Assembly (NCBI GenBank): GCA_009733575.1
Contig: ML769574.1
Location: forward strand, 1-64,000
Source: Gymnopus androsaceus JB14
Taxonomy: Eukaryota; Basidiomycota; Agaricomycetes; Agaricales; Omphalotaceae
Direction of reading: 5' to 3'
DNA: 64,000 bases
Part shown: one piece after another, positions 10,819-22,016 of the stretch
How positions within the stretch are numbered: the stretch's first letter is position 1
Layout of the letters: the number at the start of each line of letters is the position of its first letter
Program-made: the position numbers and the translations under genes
Notes under the pieces: model-generated
The model's database searches: none
What the model was told of the DNA's origin: nothing
Seen by the model: only the letters and a program-made list of their open reading frames with translations

Positions 10819-12719
10819 AGGGGAAATCAGAACCACACCCAATGGCTGCCATACTCAATCCCCACACAAACCGTATTCCAGCCTCCTACCCAATCCCCAC
10901 AAAACCTTGCGCCACCCGCCATCCCACCCCTGCATCAACCGCCATCCCATATAACACTCAAGGAGCGCCCCGCCCGTTCAACCGCAAGGGCCAGCAAACA
11001 TTCCATACGTGTACAGACCTGCCCGCTCTCCCTCCTGCACCAGTCATTCAAGCTCCAAATCAACTAAATTGGAATTGGAACTACTGCGGGTGCACAAGGG
11101 CAGAATGCCAATATGGGAGGAGGACCTCCCAATCCAGGCGGGCCAGGAGGACCCCCAGGCGGATGGGGAGGCCCACCTGCGGGACCACCTACAGGACCAC
11201 CACTCGGACCATGGGGACAATTGGGACTGATGGGAGGGGGGGACCAGGAGGACCACCAGGAGGACCTTACGGTGGGCCGCCACCTGGACCACCTGGAGCA
11301 CCTCCACCCCCAACAGGCTATCCGCAATGGTGGGACGGAATACGTTGGATGGCGATCCCGGGACCCCAGGGTGAAAGAGGCGAACAGGGACCACCTGGAA
11401 GGGAGAATGGAGACTTCGAGCGGAAGGACAGGATCAATGCGGAATCGAAAATCGATGTCAGGAAACCTGACGATTTCACGGGAAAAGACCGTCAACTCTT
11501 CCGCCCGTGGATATCACAGATCCTACGAGTATTCGCAGCAAAACCCACAATCCATGAAGAGGACTCGACCAAGGTGGCATACGCAGTCAGTTTCCTCAGA
11601 GAAGCGGCCGCAATCCACTATCAGAATCTCCTGGACAGAGAAATTATGAGTGGAGTACAGAATACCGCTCTTCATGTGTGGGATGACTTCGTGCAAGTCT
11701 TTGGCGAGATATTCGGTCTTCCGAACGAGAAATTGGATGCACAATCCAAACTCTCTTGGATATCCCAACAACCCTACGAATCCTTCGCCAATTTCATCAT
11801 TCGGTTCGAAGAATACGCCTTCCGAACAGGGTACAACGACGATGCCCTGATTCACAACCTGTTGTCCGCAGTACACGAGTGGTTAGTTCTTTCCATTGCA
11901 AGTCAACCCAGCCACCCGATACGTATGTCGGATGGACGAGGAGGATGATGCAACTCGATGGATCGGTAAGGGGATACCGAGAGGGGCTTCCTCGTCGTTC
12001 CTCTGGGCGACTCGAGTTGAACCCCAAATCGCGTACCAACCCTTGCCCGCAATTCCATACGCTCAGGCTGTTCCGGTTCAACCCCAATATCCGGCCTGTA
12101 GCACGCATTGAAGCAAATCCTGCAAACACACCGCAGACGACAGCATCACGAGCTCGGAACTGGAGAAATCGACAAAGAGGAGCTGCCGCCTGGGAAGGAA
12201 ACCCAGGAAACTCGCCCGACAGTCACCCGCAAGCACACTTGGAAGAAGTCAACGACACGTCGGGCCACGGACATGGACACTCTTCCTCATCAGAACATGT
12301 TTGTGCTTGTCACGATGGGGGGGACTTTACAGGAGTTTCGCTTAGAGCAGCCAGAGTACCCTGGACCCCGCAAGAGCGGGCAGGAAATGAATCGTCGGAG
12401 GGCGCAAAACCTCTGCCTACGATGTGGGGGCCAGGGCCATTATCAGGCAAGCTGCGAAAATCCTGAATCTAAATTGCCACCGAAGGAGGGTGGCAACGAG
12501 GGTGATTCAACTCACCCAAATAAGGATATCATGCGTGCAGTATTCTCTCCAGACGGAACCACCGACCCAACAAGTCCTGGAACGGGCATACTGCGGGCGG
12601 TGTTCTCTGTCGAGGATAGAGAAGAGTCGCAGAACGAATGGAAGCTCGTTGAAGACGAGGAGGTCCTTCCTTTCAGTTCGGACTCGGGAAATGGAGCGGG
12701 GGCTCCGGGAAGGAAATAG
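10819..12719 (+). pseudogene. Gypsy gag: Gly/Pro-rich segment, capsid and zinc knuckle
   Basis: A Gly/Pro-rich stretch at about 11110-11330 (repeated GGPPGG and GPP units) leads into a capsid-like domain at about 11460-11900: DDFTGKDRQLFRPWISQ, then VSFLREAAA and WDDFVQVFGEIFG, the pattern of Retrotrans_gag. In a different frame, near 12400-12460, is a CCHC knuckle, CLRCGGQGHYQASC, which in the family packages RNA. The frame used for capsid stops at 11948 and the knuckle is read in another frame ending at 12719, so at least one shift lies between. Gag forms the particle in which reverse transcription occurs. Confidence 0.8.
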
Positions 12720-12799
12720 AGGAATCTCGGGGCCCCGTTTCACCCGTCATAGGTCGAGCAGCGCACACGGGGGCGACACCAGCTCGACTATCCTCAAGG

Positions 12800-13174
12800 T
12801 CCCATAACTCCTTTATCGTCACGACAAAACTACCATTTTCGAATACAGACACGGATGTAAATTATAACACATTAATAGATTCCGGTGCTACAAAATCTTT
12901 TGTCGATTGGTCCATCGCTAAGGCTTTCCCTCAAAACACTAAGAAACTGCTAACTCCAGTCCCTCTTGAACTATTTGACGGAAAACCAACCTCAGCGGGA
13001 GCAATAACCTTGACTTTTACGGACGTTGTGAGCTTTGCGGACGGGACTCTCCATACCGTCGAGTTCTTTGTGACTCGTCTACACCCAACAGCACCGATAG
13101 TGCTGGGACTGCCCTGGCTACAGGAACACAATCCAGATATCAACTGGACTGACCTGAGCCTGGGTTCCGCTTAA
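12800..13174 (+). pseudogene. Gypsy retropepsin-like protease
   Basis: The plus strand encodes LIDSGATKSFVD, with the active-site DSGA at 12878-12889, and about 70 residues later IVLGLPWLQEHNPDINW, the conserved end of retropepsin-like domains in Gypsy elements. In the family the enzyme works as a dimer and processes the Gag-Pol polyprotein. The frame is open through the domain and stops at the TAA near 13172-13174, after which coding continues in another frame. The start cannot be set because the domain is part of a polyprotein. Confidence 0.8.
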
Positions 13175-13236
13175 CAAATGCACGCATATCAGCTGCATTA
13201 TGTGGGGAACTACAAATCCCCACCCAGGAGGAGATA

Positions 13237-14390
13237 GTGACGGAAGAAGGAGAGGAGAAGGAAGCAGGGGACGCGGCAAAACGATCGAAGGAATTTCGAC
13301 GTACCGTGGAATTAGAGGAAGCGGACGAGGAGGACGAAGAGCGGGTGACATTCGAGGGAGGGATACATCCTGAGGAAAGACTGGGCTCAGGAGATCCCCT
13401 CCTCATGGATATTAATGAATGGCTGCAAAGAGAGGATGAGTCGAGACGTAGGAGAGGGCGGGAGGAAGAAGGGGAGGTAGAAGAACAAGCAGGAGACTCC
13501 ATAAACCCACCCGAAAACACAGCCAATCACCATCACCATCGCCCGACTCACCCGCAACTGTGGAACCTGTGAAAATCGAATTGGCGGAATCAGCATTCGA
13601 ACAGAAATTTAGGGAATGGGAATCTCGATGGGAGAACGGACGTCTAACTGGCCCGCACGCAAGCAACGAAGGAGATGGAAGTACCAGCATTCCAAACCTC
13701 CCCCTAGAACGATACGTCCAGTACCAGAGTCAATCAACAAAATCCCATCTAGAGACGGGCGGACGCCAGAGGGTCAATGCGGAAGGTCAATTTCTCGCAA
13801 AAGAGCCAAAACCCAGTGTCACGAACATCCGACCCGAACATCAAAGGGAAACCCGTTAGCCTAATTGGGGCGGCCGCTATGAGTCAATTATTGCGAGACG
13901 GAACGCCTGCGTACATGCTACATATCAAACCTACCGATATTGATTCCGCCTCGGAAATCGGACGCTCAGCAAAGGAGCCTCCATGTGCGGATAAGGCACC
14001 TACGTCCAACGTACCCAAACAGGAACACCAGCGGACGGCGGACGAGATGGATAGAAGAGAAAGAGAAGAGGAGGAGGAAAGAAAGAAGGAAGAAACGGAG
14101 GAGTTAAAGAAACACATTCCCCCACAGTACCAGGACTTCCTGGACGTATTCTCGCCAGGAATGGCCAAGGAACTGCCTCCTCACCGCCCTTACGACATCA
14201 AGATCGAGACGGAGGGTGACGCCCTTCCCAACATAGGAAAGCTCTACAATATGTCGGAGGTGGAGTTAAAAGCACTCAAGACTACCTCGACGACATGTTG
14301 GGAAAAGGGTTCATCCGATCCTCGAATTCACCTGCGGGAGCACCGGTCCTATTTGCAAAGAAGAAGGACGGAACTCTGCGACTTTGTGTA
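13237..14390 (+). pseudogene. Charged linker between protease and reverse transcriptase
   Basis: Three overlapping frames (13237-13572, 13560-13859, 13777-14391) encode a very acidic, E/R-rich segment and then the family-typical lead-in to reverse transcriptase: [30 protein letters not shown] and a short block before the catalytic fingers. The lead-in shows this is part of Pol and not a separate gene. The frame shifts near 14290 into the reverse transcriptase frame. The acidic stretch has no recognisable fold and may be a flexible spacer. Confidence 0.6.
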
Positions 14391-15490
14391 GATTATCGGG
14401 CACTCAACAAACTCACCCGAAAGAACAGGTACCCCTTACCACTCATCGGTACACTAGTTGACCAATTGCGGAAGGCGAAAATCTTCACAAAGATCGACTT
14501 GCGGGCGGGATACAATAATGTGCGAATAGCGGAAGGTCACGAATGGAAGACAGCCTTTAGAACTCGTTACGGATCATACGAGTACTTGGTCATGCCATTT
14601 GGATTGACAAACGCCCCGTCCGCCTTCCAATTCTTCATGAACGACATCTTCCACGATATGGTGGATATTTGCGTCGTGGTATACCTAGACGATATCCTTA
14701 TCTACTCAATGGACGAGGAATCACATACTCAACATGTGAGGAAAGTACTCGAAAGGCTGCGGGAGAACAATTTGCATGCAAAACCAGAAAAGTGCGACTT
14801 CCATACACGCATAGTGGAGTACCTGGGAGTCATAATATCGCCCGACGGAGTGGCCATGGACCCCAAGAAGGTCGACACAATCCTCTCGTGGCCCGCACCT
14901 AAGAATATAAAGGAACTACAAGGATTCCTAGGGTTCGCAAACTTCTATAGGCGGTTCATCGATAACTACTCCGGCATCACAAAGGTTCTCACCCGCCTCC
15001 TGAAAAAGGGAAACTACTGGAAGTGGACGCAGGAGTGCCAACGTGTCTTCGACGTACTAAAGGGCGCATTTGCGGAAGCTCCTATCCTTGCACACTTCAA
15101 CCCCGACCTCCGATTATAATGGAATGTGACGCGTCGGATTGGGCAATAGCGGGAATCCTGTCGCAGTTGGACCCAAAGTCGGGAGAGATCCACCCGATAG
15201 CTTTCTTTGCACGAGGAATGATTGACGCTGAGCTCAACTACAACATCTACGACAAAGAGCTCTTAGCCATTGTGGAGGGGTTTAAACAGTGGAGAGCGTA
15301 CTGCGAGGGATCCCGCTTCCGAATACAAGTATACTCAGACCACAACAACTTGCAGTACTTCACCACGACAAAGGTACTTACAAGAAGGCAAGCACGTTGG
15401 TCCGAAACCCTCTCAGCTTACGACTATACCATCAACTATCGGCCAGGGACACTTGGAGCAAAACCAGACGCGTTAACTCGCAGAGCGGAT
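14295..15490 (+). pseudogene. Gypsy reverse transcriptase and RNase H
   Basis: The frame 14295-15119 contains the reverse transcriptase blocks in order: [37 protein letters not shown], the catalytic YLDD (14682-14693), and [11 protein letters not shown]. The RNase H domain follows in the neighbouring frame from about 15117: ECDASDWAIAGIL, ELNYNIYDKELLAIVE and YSDHNNLQYF, ending near RRQARWSE and KPDALTRR. The catalytic acids are present in both domains, but the one-base shift near 15115 separates them. These enzymes copy the RNA into DNA and remove the template RNA. No other lesion is obvious inside the two domains. Confidence 0.9.
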
Positions 15491-15499
15491 GTATATCCA

Positions 15500-17230
15500 A
15501 AACGGGGAGCGGAACTGGCGCATGCTAAACTGGTCAACGAAGGGATTCTTATTCCTCCCGACCGTCTAAACGCATCAGTTATATCGCCAGTACAACAAGG
15601 AATCGCCAGTCTGGCAATGGAAGACGTAACTCTAGCCAGAATACGAAACGCTCCACCCGACAGCCACATCGAAGAAGTCAGATTAGGAAGTTCGGAAGAG
15701 AAAGCGGAAGGGGAGAAGTGGGCGGATGGGGTGGTGAGGAGAGGTGAAAAGATATACGTACCCTCTACGGAATCATTCCGTCCGGAAATCATTAGGAAAT
15801 TTCACAACCTCAAGAACAGATTCCACCCAAACCGCAGAAGCACATTGGGACTAGTCATGCAGCAATACTACTGGCCAGGAATGGCCAGGGATGTACGACA
15901 ACATGTACGAGACTGCAAGGAGTGTGGAAAGAATAGGAGTCGGGTGACGAGCGTGGATGAGGAGCAAACCCAACCCAGCGAGCGCCTCGCAGCAGTGGTT
16001 CCCCTCAACGAGGCCTCTCTGATAGAGCGGGTGAGGGAAGCTCGACCCGACACATACATGAAAGAAAAGGCAAAGGAGATAAGAGACGGACGAGAATTGG
16101 AGGTAGTGACAGACGAAGGGCTTATGAGAAGGGGAGGGAGGATTTACGTGCCTCAAGTAGGGAGACTTCGGGTGGACATCATTCAGGCTTACCATGACCA
16201 CCCGCTACGAGGTCATCCGGGCGAACGGAAAACCAGGAAACTGGTATCTCAACTGTTCTATTGGAGGGGTATGTCGGACGACGTCCGAAACTACGTTAGG
16301 GGTTGCCACAACTGTGCCAGAGCAAAATCACGACGACACAAACCCTTTGGACTATTAAAACCCCTCCCGATAGGGGAACGACCCTGGGATTCCATATCTT
16401 TCGATCACATCGTCCAACTTCCCAAGACCCAGGGAGAGGAAGCATTTGACGCCGTCCTGGTAGTGGTTTGCCGCTTAACAAAACAAGCGATTTACATCCG
16501 TGTTACACGACCGATAAAGCCAAGGACTTCGCGGACTTATTCATTACCCACGTATTCGCTAAACATGGGCTCCCGTCAAACATCATATCGGACAGAGGTT
16601 CACTGTTCGTCAGCGAGTTTTGGACCGAACTGTGCATGGCCCTTCATATCGAAGCACGCCTATCTGACGGCATACCACCCGCAGACGGATGGACAAACGG
16701 AGCGGGTCAACCAATCGTTGGAAGCGTATTTACGAATTTACTGTGCCTACGAACCAGGACGACTGGCACAAACTCCTTCCAATGGCCGAGTTCGTGTACA
16801 ACAACTCACCCCACAGTGCAACAGGAGTGTCGCCCTTCTTCGCAAATAAAGGATACCACCCGAAACTCACAATCGAACTGGAAAAAGTGGCTAACACAGA
16901 CGCCAACGCTTACGCATCCCAACTGCATGAACTGCATGAGTACTTGAAGGGGGAGCTGAAGGTCGCAAACGAGAGTTACGAGAAGTACGCAAACAAGAAG
17001 CGGGAGGAAAGCCCAGAGTGGCGGGAGGGGGACTTGGTATGGCTGGACATGAAGAACATCAAAACACGCCGTCCGACGAAGAAACTCGACCATAAATTCA
17101 CGGGTCCCTACCGAATCCTGGGGAAAATCGGGAGCCACGCATACCGACTAGACCTCCCTGGCGATCTCAAAAAAATCCACAATGTCTTCCATGTCGACCG
17201 CCTGAAGATTCATCATGAGGATGTGTTCAA
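15500..17230 (+). pseudogene. Gypsy integrase with two N-terminal zinc modules
   Basis: The frame from RNase H runs on to 16849. It carries two HHCC-type zinc modules in series: H-x6-H then CKEC (15803-15924), and H-x6-H then CHNC (about 16190-16315). Each is preceded by a similar lead segment ending in GGRIYVP or GEKIYVP. The catalytic core starts with SFDHIVQLP; the second acid block, IISDRGSLFVSEFW, lies in another frame (16468-16947), and AYHPQTDGQTERVN with the third acid is back in the first. The C-terminal part (16689-17426) has YNNSPHSATG and the GPYRILGKIG, HNVFHVDRLK block. At least three frameshifts inactivate the core. The doubled zinc module is unusual. Confidence 0.87.
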
Positions 17231-17239
17231 ACGCAAGCG

Positions 17240-17550
17240 AGAACCACCCCCGCCAGTCTTCATTGACTGGAAACGCAGAATACTACATAGAGAAGGTCCT
17301 AGACTCCCAACCACTGAAAGGCGGAAGCAACGAAATCCAGTATCTGGTGAAGTGGAAGGATTACGGAGAGGAATACAACGAGTGGATCCCATGGCAAAGC
17401 ATGGCGGGTGGGATCGAGCTGATTGAGAAGTGGGAGAAGGCCCACCCGAAGAAGAGGAAGCTACGGAGGGAGCTCCTGGAAGCAGCTGCGGAAGATGGCG
17501 GAAGAGCAGGGGAAGATCGGGAGGAGGAGGAGGAGCAAAGGGACACCTAA
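17240..17550 (+). pseudogene. Gypsy integrase chromodomain tail
   Basis: In the frame ending at 17550 the sequence reads NAEYYIEKVLDSQ, QYLVKWKDYGEEYNEWIPW, the pattern of a chromodomain with its aromatic residues (YY, W of VKWKDY, and W after the NEW motif). In chromoviruses this tail binds modified histone and directs integration to heterochromatin. It is in a different frame from the preceding integrase end, with the shift near 17270. An E/K-rich tail follows to the stop at 17548-17550. Confidence 0.85.
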
Positions 17551-20300
17551 CGACGTTAAGTCCCACTCACTTATTTCTCTTTCAAGCATTCCATCCCGCA
17601 CTTGCGGTGTTAACTTTTATCAAACGACAAATACTTTTCACTTTCGAACGCTGAACAGGACAGAAACGGCTCTTTCATTTCTTACTAACGATCCAAATGC
17701 ACATTCTCACTTTTGCACTTATTAAACAACAAGAAAATCAAGATTTTATTGATCCAGTATAAAGAAAAAAGGGACAAAAAAGGGAAACAAAAAGAGACGT
17801 AAAACAAGATGAAGGGAGAATACCAACAGGGGGAAATCAAGGGAAGGGAAGGGGACTTAGCACGAATAGGAAGGGGAAGGGACATTGAACTCCGCCGCAG
17901 GGGGGGGAGGAGTAGTGCTAGTACCAAAGGGGCGGACGCTTCCTCATCCTCGTCCGGACCATTGCTTTGCATCTCAACATCACCCTTGTACTCCACCCCG
18001 GGTATACCACCCCAATCACTTTCGTCGCCAGCATCCTCCTGACCAGCTCCTTCTCGAGATCCACCAACTGCGTCATCCGAATCATCCGCATAAATGTCGT
18101 CAGTCGTTATCCTGTGAATACAGGGGCGCATCTGGACTGGCAGGAGTAGGAGGTGGATGGACAACCAGCCAATTGCCCTTCCAAATGCAGAAGTGCTGCC
18201 ACCCGAGATTCCCAGTACTCCTCGTCCTCAATGCAAGTCTGAAGCTGGGCACGAAGGAGATCTCGAGCGTCCGACAGCATGTGGGACAACAGGGGGAGGA
18301 AGAAAGTGTGACGAAGGGAATCCGAGGGAGGAGGACAACCCAAGGGTTGCGACGTGTCAAAGGGCAGGATGGGGTAGAGAGGACGTTGGGTATGGTGATG
18401 TGGAGGAACCACCAGACCCGCATACTCCGCCAAACTGAGCAAAGCAGCAGGGTCAACGGTGCTGTACTGATCCAGCAAGGGCGCAACACCTTCACGATAT
18501 CGACCCTGCCACCCGAAGGAGGAAGGAAGAGACTGCTCCATGCAGTGAGAGACACTCACGAAGATGCAGACGGAGATGTTCACTAGCCTCCTCAGCGTGG
18601 TCATAGGCCTCAGGATCGGCACGACCATGAAGGAGGGAGGAACAGATCTCCTGAACCAAGAACTCTACCCTGCGGGCAACCTCTGCCAAGAAAGAGGCAG
18701 GACGAGCGGACTTCGAGACGTCTAAAGGTGTTAGACAGCTGGGAGAGTTCTTGACTGATATTGCTCCACCTCAGCACAAAGGAGAGCATTGTTTTCGGAT
18801 GCAACCTCCAGGGAATACGAACCACCGAGCTGAGCGACAAGGTCCAGATTACTCTCACGAAGGGAGCTAGCGGAGTCTTCCGCAGAGCGAGCACGTTGAC
18901 GGAGATGCTCACAAGTGCCCAGTAAATCGTGGATGAGTTGGGAAGTATTCCCAATCTCAACCTCACAATCGAATGGCACGGTCAACCGCCACACCACGAC
19001 CCTCCTCTGACTTGCGCAATTCCAGCTTCATAGCAAGCCAGGATACCTTCCAAATCCTCAATTCAGGCAGCAGGATCCTAACAGCAAGAAGGTGAATAAG
19101 AAACCTAGGAGAAAAGCAGAAAAGGACGTACAGGATACCCAGGAACTACCAAAGCCTTGTAAGCCTTGGCCTGGGCAGCACTAGCAGCTGGAGGCTGCAG
19201 CACTGTCCGCCAAAGCCCTAACCTCCCCCTCAAGCAGTTCATATTCCACTTGACAGTTTTTCAGCATCTGCTCCTGCTCCGAGTTCAAACGACAAAGGTT
19301 CGGCCAGTTGGGTTTCCAAATGTCGAGTCTGAACAACGGCCATCCGATTTCACACCCGCTCAGTCTCCAGATCCAATTGCGTGGAATTGAGACGCCTTTG
19401 CATGTCGGATAACTCCTGCTGAAGAGCTCCGACATTGTTAGTTCTTAAGATGGGCATGGGAGGCTAGGAGAAGAGGAATTAGAATAACGGTTGGAAGAAA
19501 AGGGAAAGAGGAAGGCAACATCTCACCAATGGCTCTCAATGAACCGGATGAATGGGGTTCAGCCGTTGGCTGTCACCATACGCATCCCGGAGATCTGTCA
19601 TGGCAGGGTCGTGACCGGAGGCGATATCAAGATGAGCCCTGCTGTAGGCAGCTCCATCCAATCCAGGTCGCTCAAGTAACCTGGGAGGAGACCATGTCCA
19701 ACGAGGGACAGGAGACCAATGGTCAAGAGCAGGCACAGACGGGACAGGCGGGACAGCCAAGGGGGAAAACGTGGAAGAGTGCTCAGGAGGACAGATGGCG
19801 AAGCAGGAGAAGGAGCAGTAGTGGGGGCGGCAGCAGGGGGCGGGCTGGGAACCTTGCGAGGAGGGGGAGATGATGTTGGGGGAAGACCCTGACCACCAGG
19901 AAAGACCACAGGAATAGTGGGAACGGGTCTGGGAGAAATGGCATGCGATGTGGAGAAACCAGCGTGCCGCTGTTGCCGTTGCTGAGCATCCAAACCTCTT
20001 TTGTGACAACGTGCCTTCTTTCCACTCCTGCTCCTGCAAATCTTCTTCCCAATTTGCCTTCACCGCCCGTTTTCCCTTCCGCTGCTGCTCTAGCTCTAGA
20101 CGACGCTTGGTCTCAGCCGCAGCAAGACGTGCATCCTCCTGGTCCTTGAAAAAGCGGGCTTTGCTCGCAGCAGCATTCTGAGCCTCCGTGGCCTCGAAAG
20201 CTTCCAGCTCACGGGCCAAATCTGACCCTGGAGGGATAATCGTGTCGCCAACTCGCAAAGGAACAGAGGGAGCTTGTGCACCTGTAGCTGTAAGAGTAAT

Positions 20301-20875
20301 GCATTAAAACTGGGCAACAGTCCTAATGAACTATTGCATTAAATCGGGACAAGGAGTCAGGTTTGACAGCTCTGCCAAATCTACTAATATCTAATAGGCA
20401 GTGATTAAGTGATGTTTGGGTCAAATCTTGTTAGGGTTAGCACAAGTGCTAACCCTAACATGAGAGATTTGATCCAAACAGAGCCAAGCATCCAGATTAG
20501 GTTAGGCTAGGGTTAGGGTTTGGTTAGGGTTTGGTTAGGGTTAGGGCTAGGGTTAGGATTACATTAGGGTCTAGGGTTGATGATGTCATCAGGGTGTGGG
20601 AGCATGGCCCAACTGTTATGGTCATAGGTGGTTAGGGTTAGGGTTAGGGTGCTGGTTAGGGTTATGGTTAGGTCCAGGGTAGTCTGACAAATCCAAGGGG
20701 GGATGTCAGTTTTTTCCCACAGGTCCTCGTTCTCTCTGTATAAGCCTTTTAAGTTTGGATCACATGACCACAACCTCCGAGCCTACAGTAGTGCGGTTTG
20801 GCAGAGCTGTCAAACCTGACTGCTTGTCCTGAATTAATGCATTAGTTCATTAGGACTCTTGTCTGGGTTTAATGC
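20301..20875. mobile_element. 575-bp TIR element carrying telomere-like repeats
   Basis: Both ends carry a long inverted repeat of about 75 bp: the left end begins GCATTAAAACTGGGCAACAG, and the right end reads, inverted, GCATTAAACCCAGACAAGAG, with the shared TCCTAATGAACTA and CAGGTTTGACAGCTCTGCC blocks. The interior has no open frame and holds degenerate TTAGGG repeats. No clear target duplication was found. The element interrupts the antisense gene, whose text resumes on both sides (towards TATGAQAPSVP at 20290 and below). Confidence 0.7.
20499..20675 (+). repeat. Interstitial telomere-like repeats (TTAGGG variants)
   Basis: Two clusters of GGTTAGGG and GGGTTTGG-type units, for example TTAGGGTTAGGGTTAGGG near 20634-20650, separated by a short unrelated stretch. 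TTAGGG is the telomere unit of most basidiomycetes. The position inside a TIR element in the middle of a retrotransposon shows this is not a chromosome end. Confidence 0.75.
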
Positions 20876-22002
20876 GATAAAGTTACAACCTCAACTGGCT
20901 TGTGGACAATCAGATGGAACGGGACATACAGGAGGAGGGATACGAATGGTGGGACCATGGACAATTCGTACCCCATGGGGAGGAAGAGTAGAGGGAGGAG
21001 GAACAGCGGACGGAAGAATGGTGGTACCTAGCTTACGAGGGGAGCTTCAGGACCCAGGAGCATGAGGCTCATATGAAACACCCAGAGGGCTTACCTGACC
21101 ATTGGATCAAGTAGGAGAGGACTGGAAGGTCGACGATTTGACAATACGTCTGCGACCAGGAGGGCCAACACGATTGGTGGAAGGTGAGAGGGGGTCGTTG
21201 GGACGAGCAATGTGCTGAATAGCTTCCTCGAGACTAGTGAAGAAGGAAGGGGGTTGATTATAGGAATTGTAGGACCGGGAATTCAAACGAGCCATACAAG
21301 ACTCAAATTGCTGCTGAGCCCAGGAGAGAAGGGCACCGAATCGACTAGGAAAATCCGAGTCAGAACCAAAAATCACAAAGAAGGGAAGAAGAACATGAAC
21401 ATAGTGAACAATCAATATTGATAGGCTATTCCGAGCGAACAACCCTTGTGAGCCTTCTGACAGGCGTCGCACACCAACTCGGTGCCACTGGCGGCACTAC
21501 ACATCTCCCCTTTACCTTCACAACAAGCACAACAGTTCAAACGCTTAGCAACTTCACGCCACTCGAGATCCGTAACATCGATGTCAAAGGAATGTCCGCC
21601 AAGTTGGAAGACGGCCTTCAACGATTCATCGATTTCCGCAGAAGTCGCAGTCTGCCAGGAAACGGGATGTAGAGGAGAGACAACAATGGGGATACGCTGC
21701 TCAGACATCAAAGGTTCAACAGTGGTAGGACGATGGGAGGAAGGAGAGGAAGGTGAAGGGTTTGGGGATGGAGACCGTTTGGTCTTTTTGCGAGGGGAAG
21801 CGTCGGAAGGAGAAGAAGGTCTTTTGGGGGGCATTTTGGGAGTGTACAACAAAGAGCATAAGGAAGAAGTGAGAATGGGGAAGTCGAACATAGACTTTTC
21901 AAACTGTTTGTTGGCGCGTGTGGGTCCAACGGCAATCACGTCATTCTAGAACCTGCGATCCGCCAATTGACAGGCAAACCCAATCTAGATGCTAGGGGCC
22001 TT

Positions 22003-22016
22003 AGATGGGGGGGTAA
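22003..22016 (+). promoter_or_regulatory. Polypurine tract before the 3' LTR
   Basis: AGATGGGGGGGTAA ends directly at the TG of the 3' LTR, where the plus-strand primer of LTR retrotransposons lies. Function is assigned by position. Confidence 0.6.

Larger units (their letters stand above)
17685..21834 (-). pseudogene. Antisense gene-like region inside the Gypsy element
   Basis: Between pol and the 3' LTR the protein-like text is on the minus strand. From the ATG at 21834 it reads MPPKRPSSPSDASPRKK, then a cysteine-rich block (CCACC, later CDACQKAHKGC, residues about 101-132) that may bind zinc. A further segment at about 21120-21370 (FGALLSWAQQQFESCMARL) follows in another frame. Beyond the inserted TIR element come an A/E/R-rich coiled-coil-like region (20258 to about 20000, with DLARELEAFEATEAQNAAAS), proline-rich text, more coiled-coil segments (19435-18731), and an acidic tail near 18090-17920. 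The reading frame changes several times; introns or indels could both contribute. I recognise no known family. It would be transcribed from the 3' LTR side, against gag-pol. Confidence 0.5.

Noticed and set aside
11110..11400. Collagen-like host protein (GPP repeats)
   Set aside because: The Gly/Pro-rich stretch lies directly before a retrotransposon capsid domain, within the LTR boundaries, and is part of Gag.
13237..13572. Separate acidic host protein
   Set aside because: It sits between protease and reverse transcriptase of the Gypsy element and is best read as polyprotein linker.
20499..20675. Telomere or subtelomere at this place
   Set aside because: The TTAGGG units are short, degenerate and enclosed by the inverted ends of a TIR element, with retrotransposon sequence on both sides.
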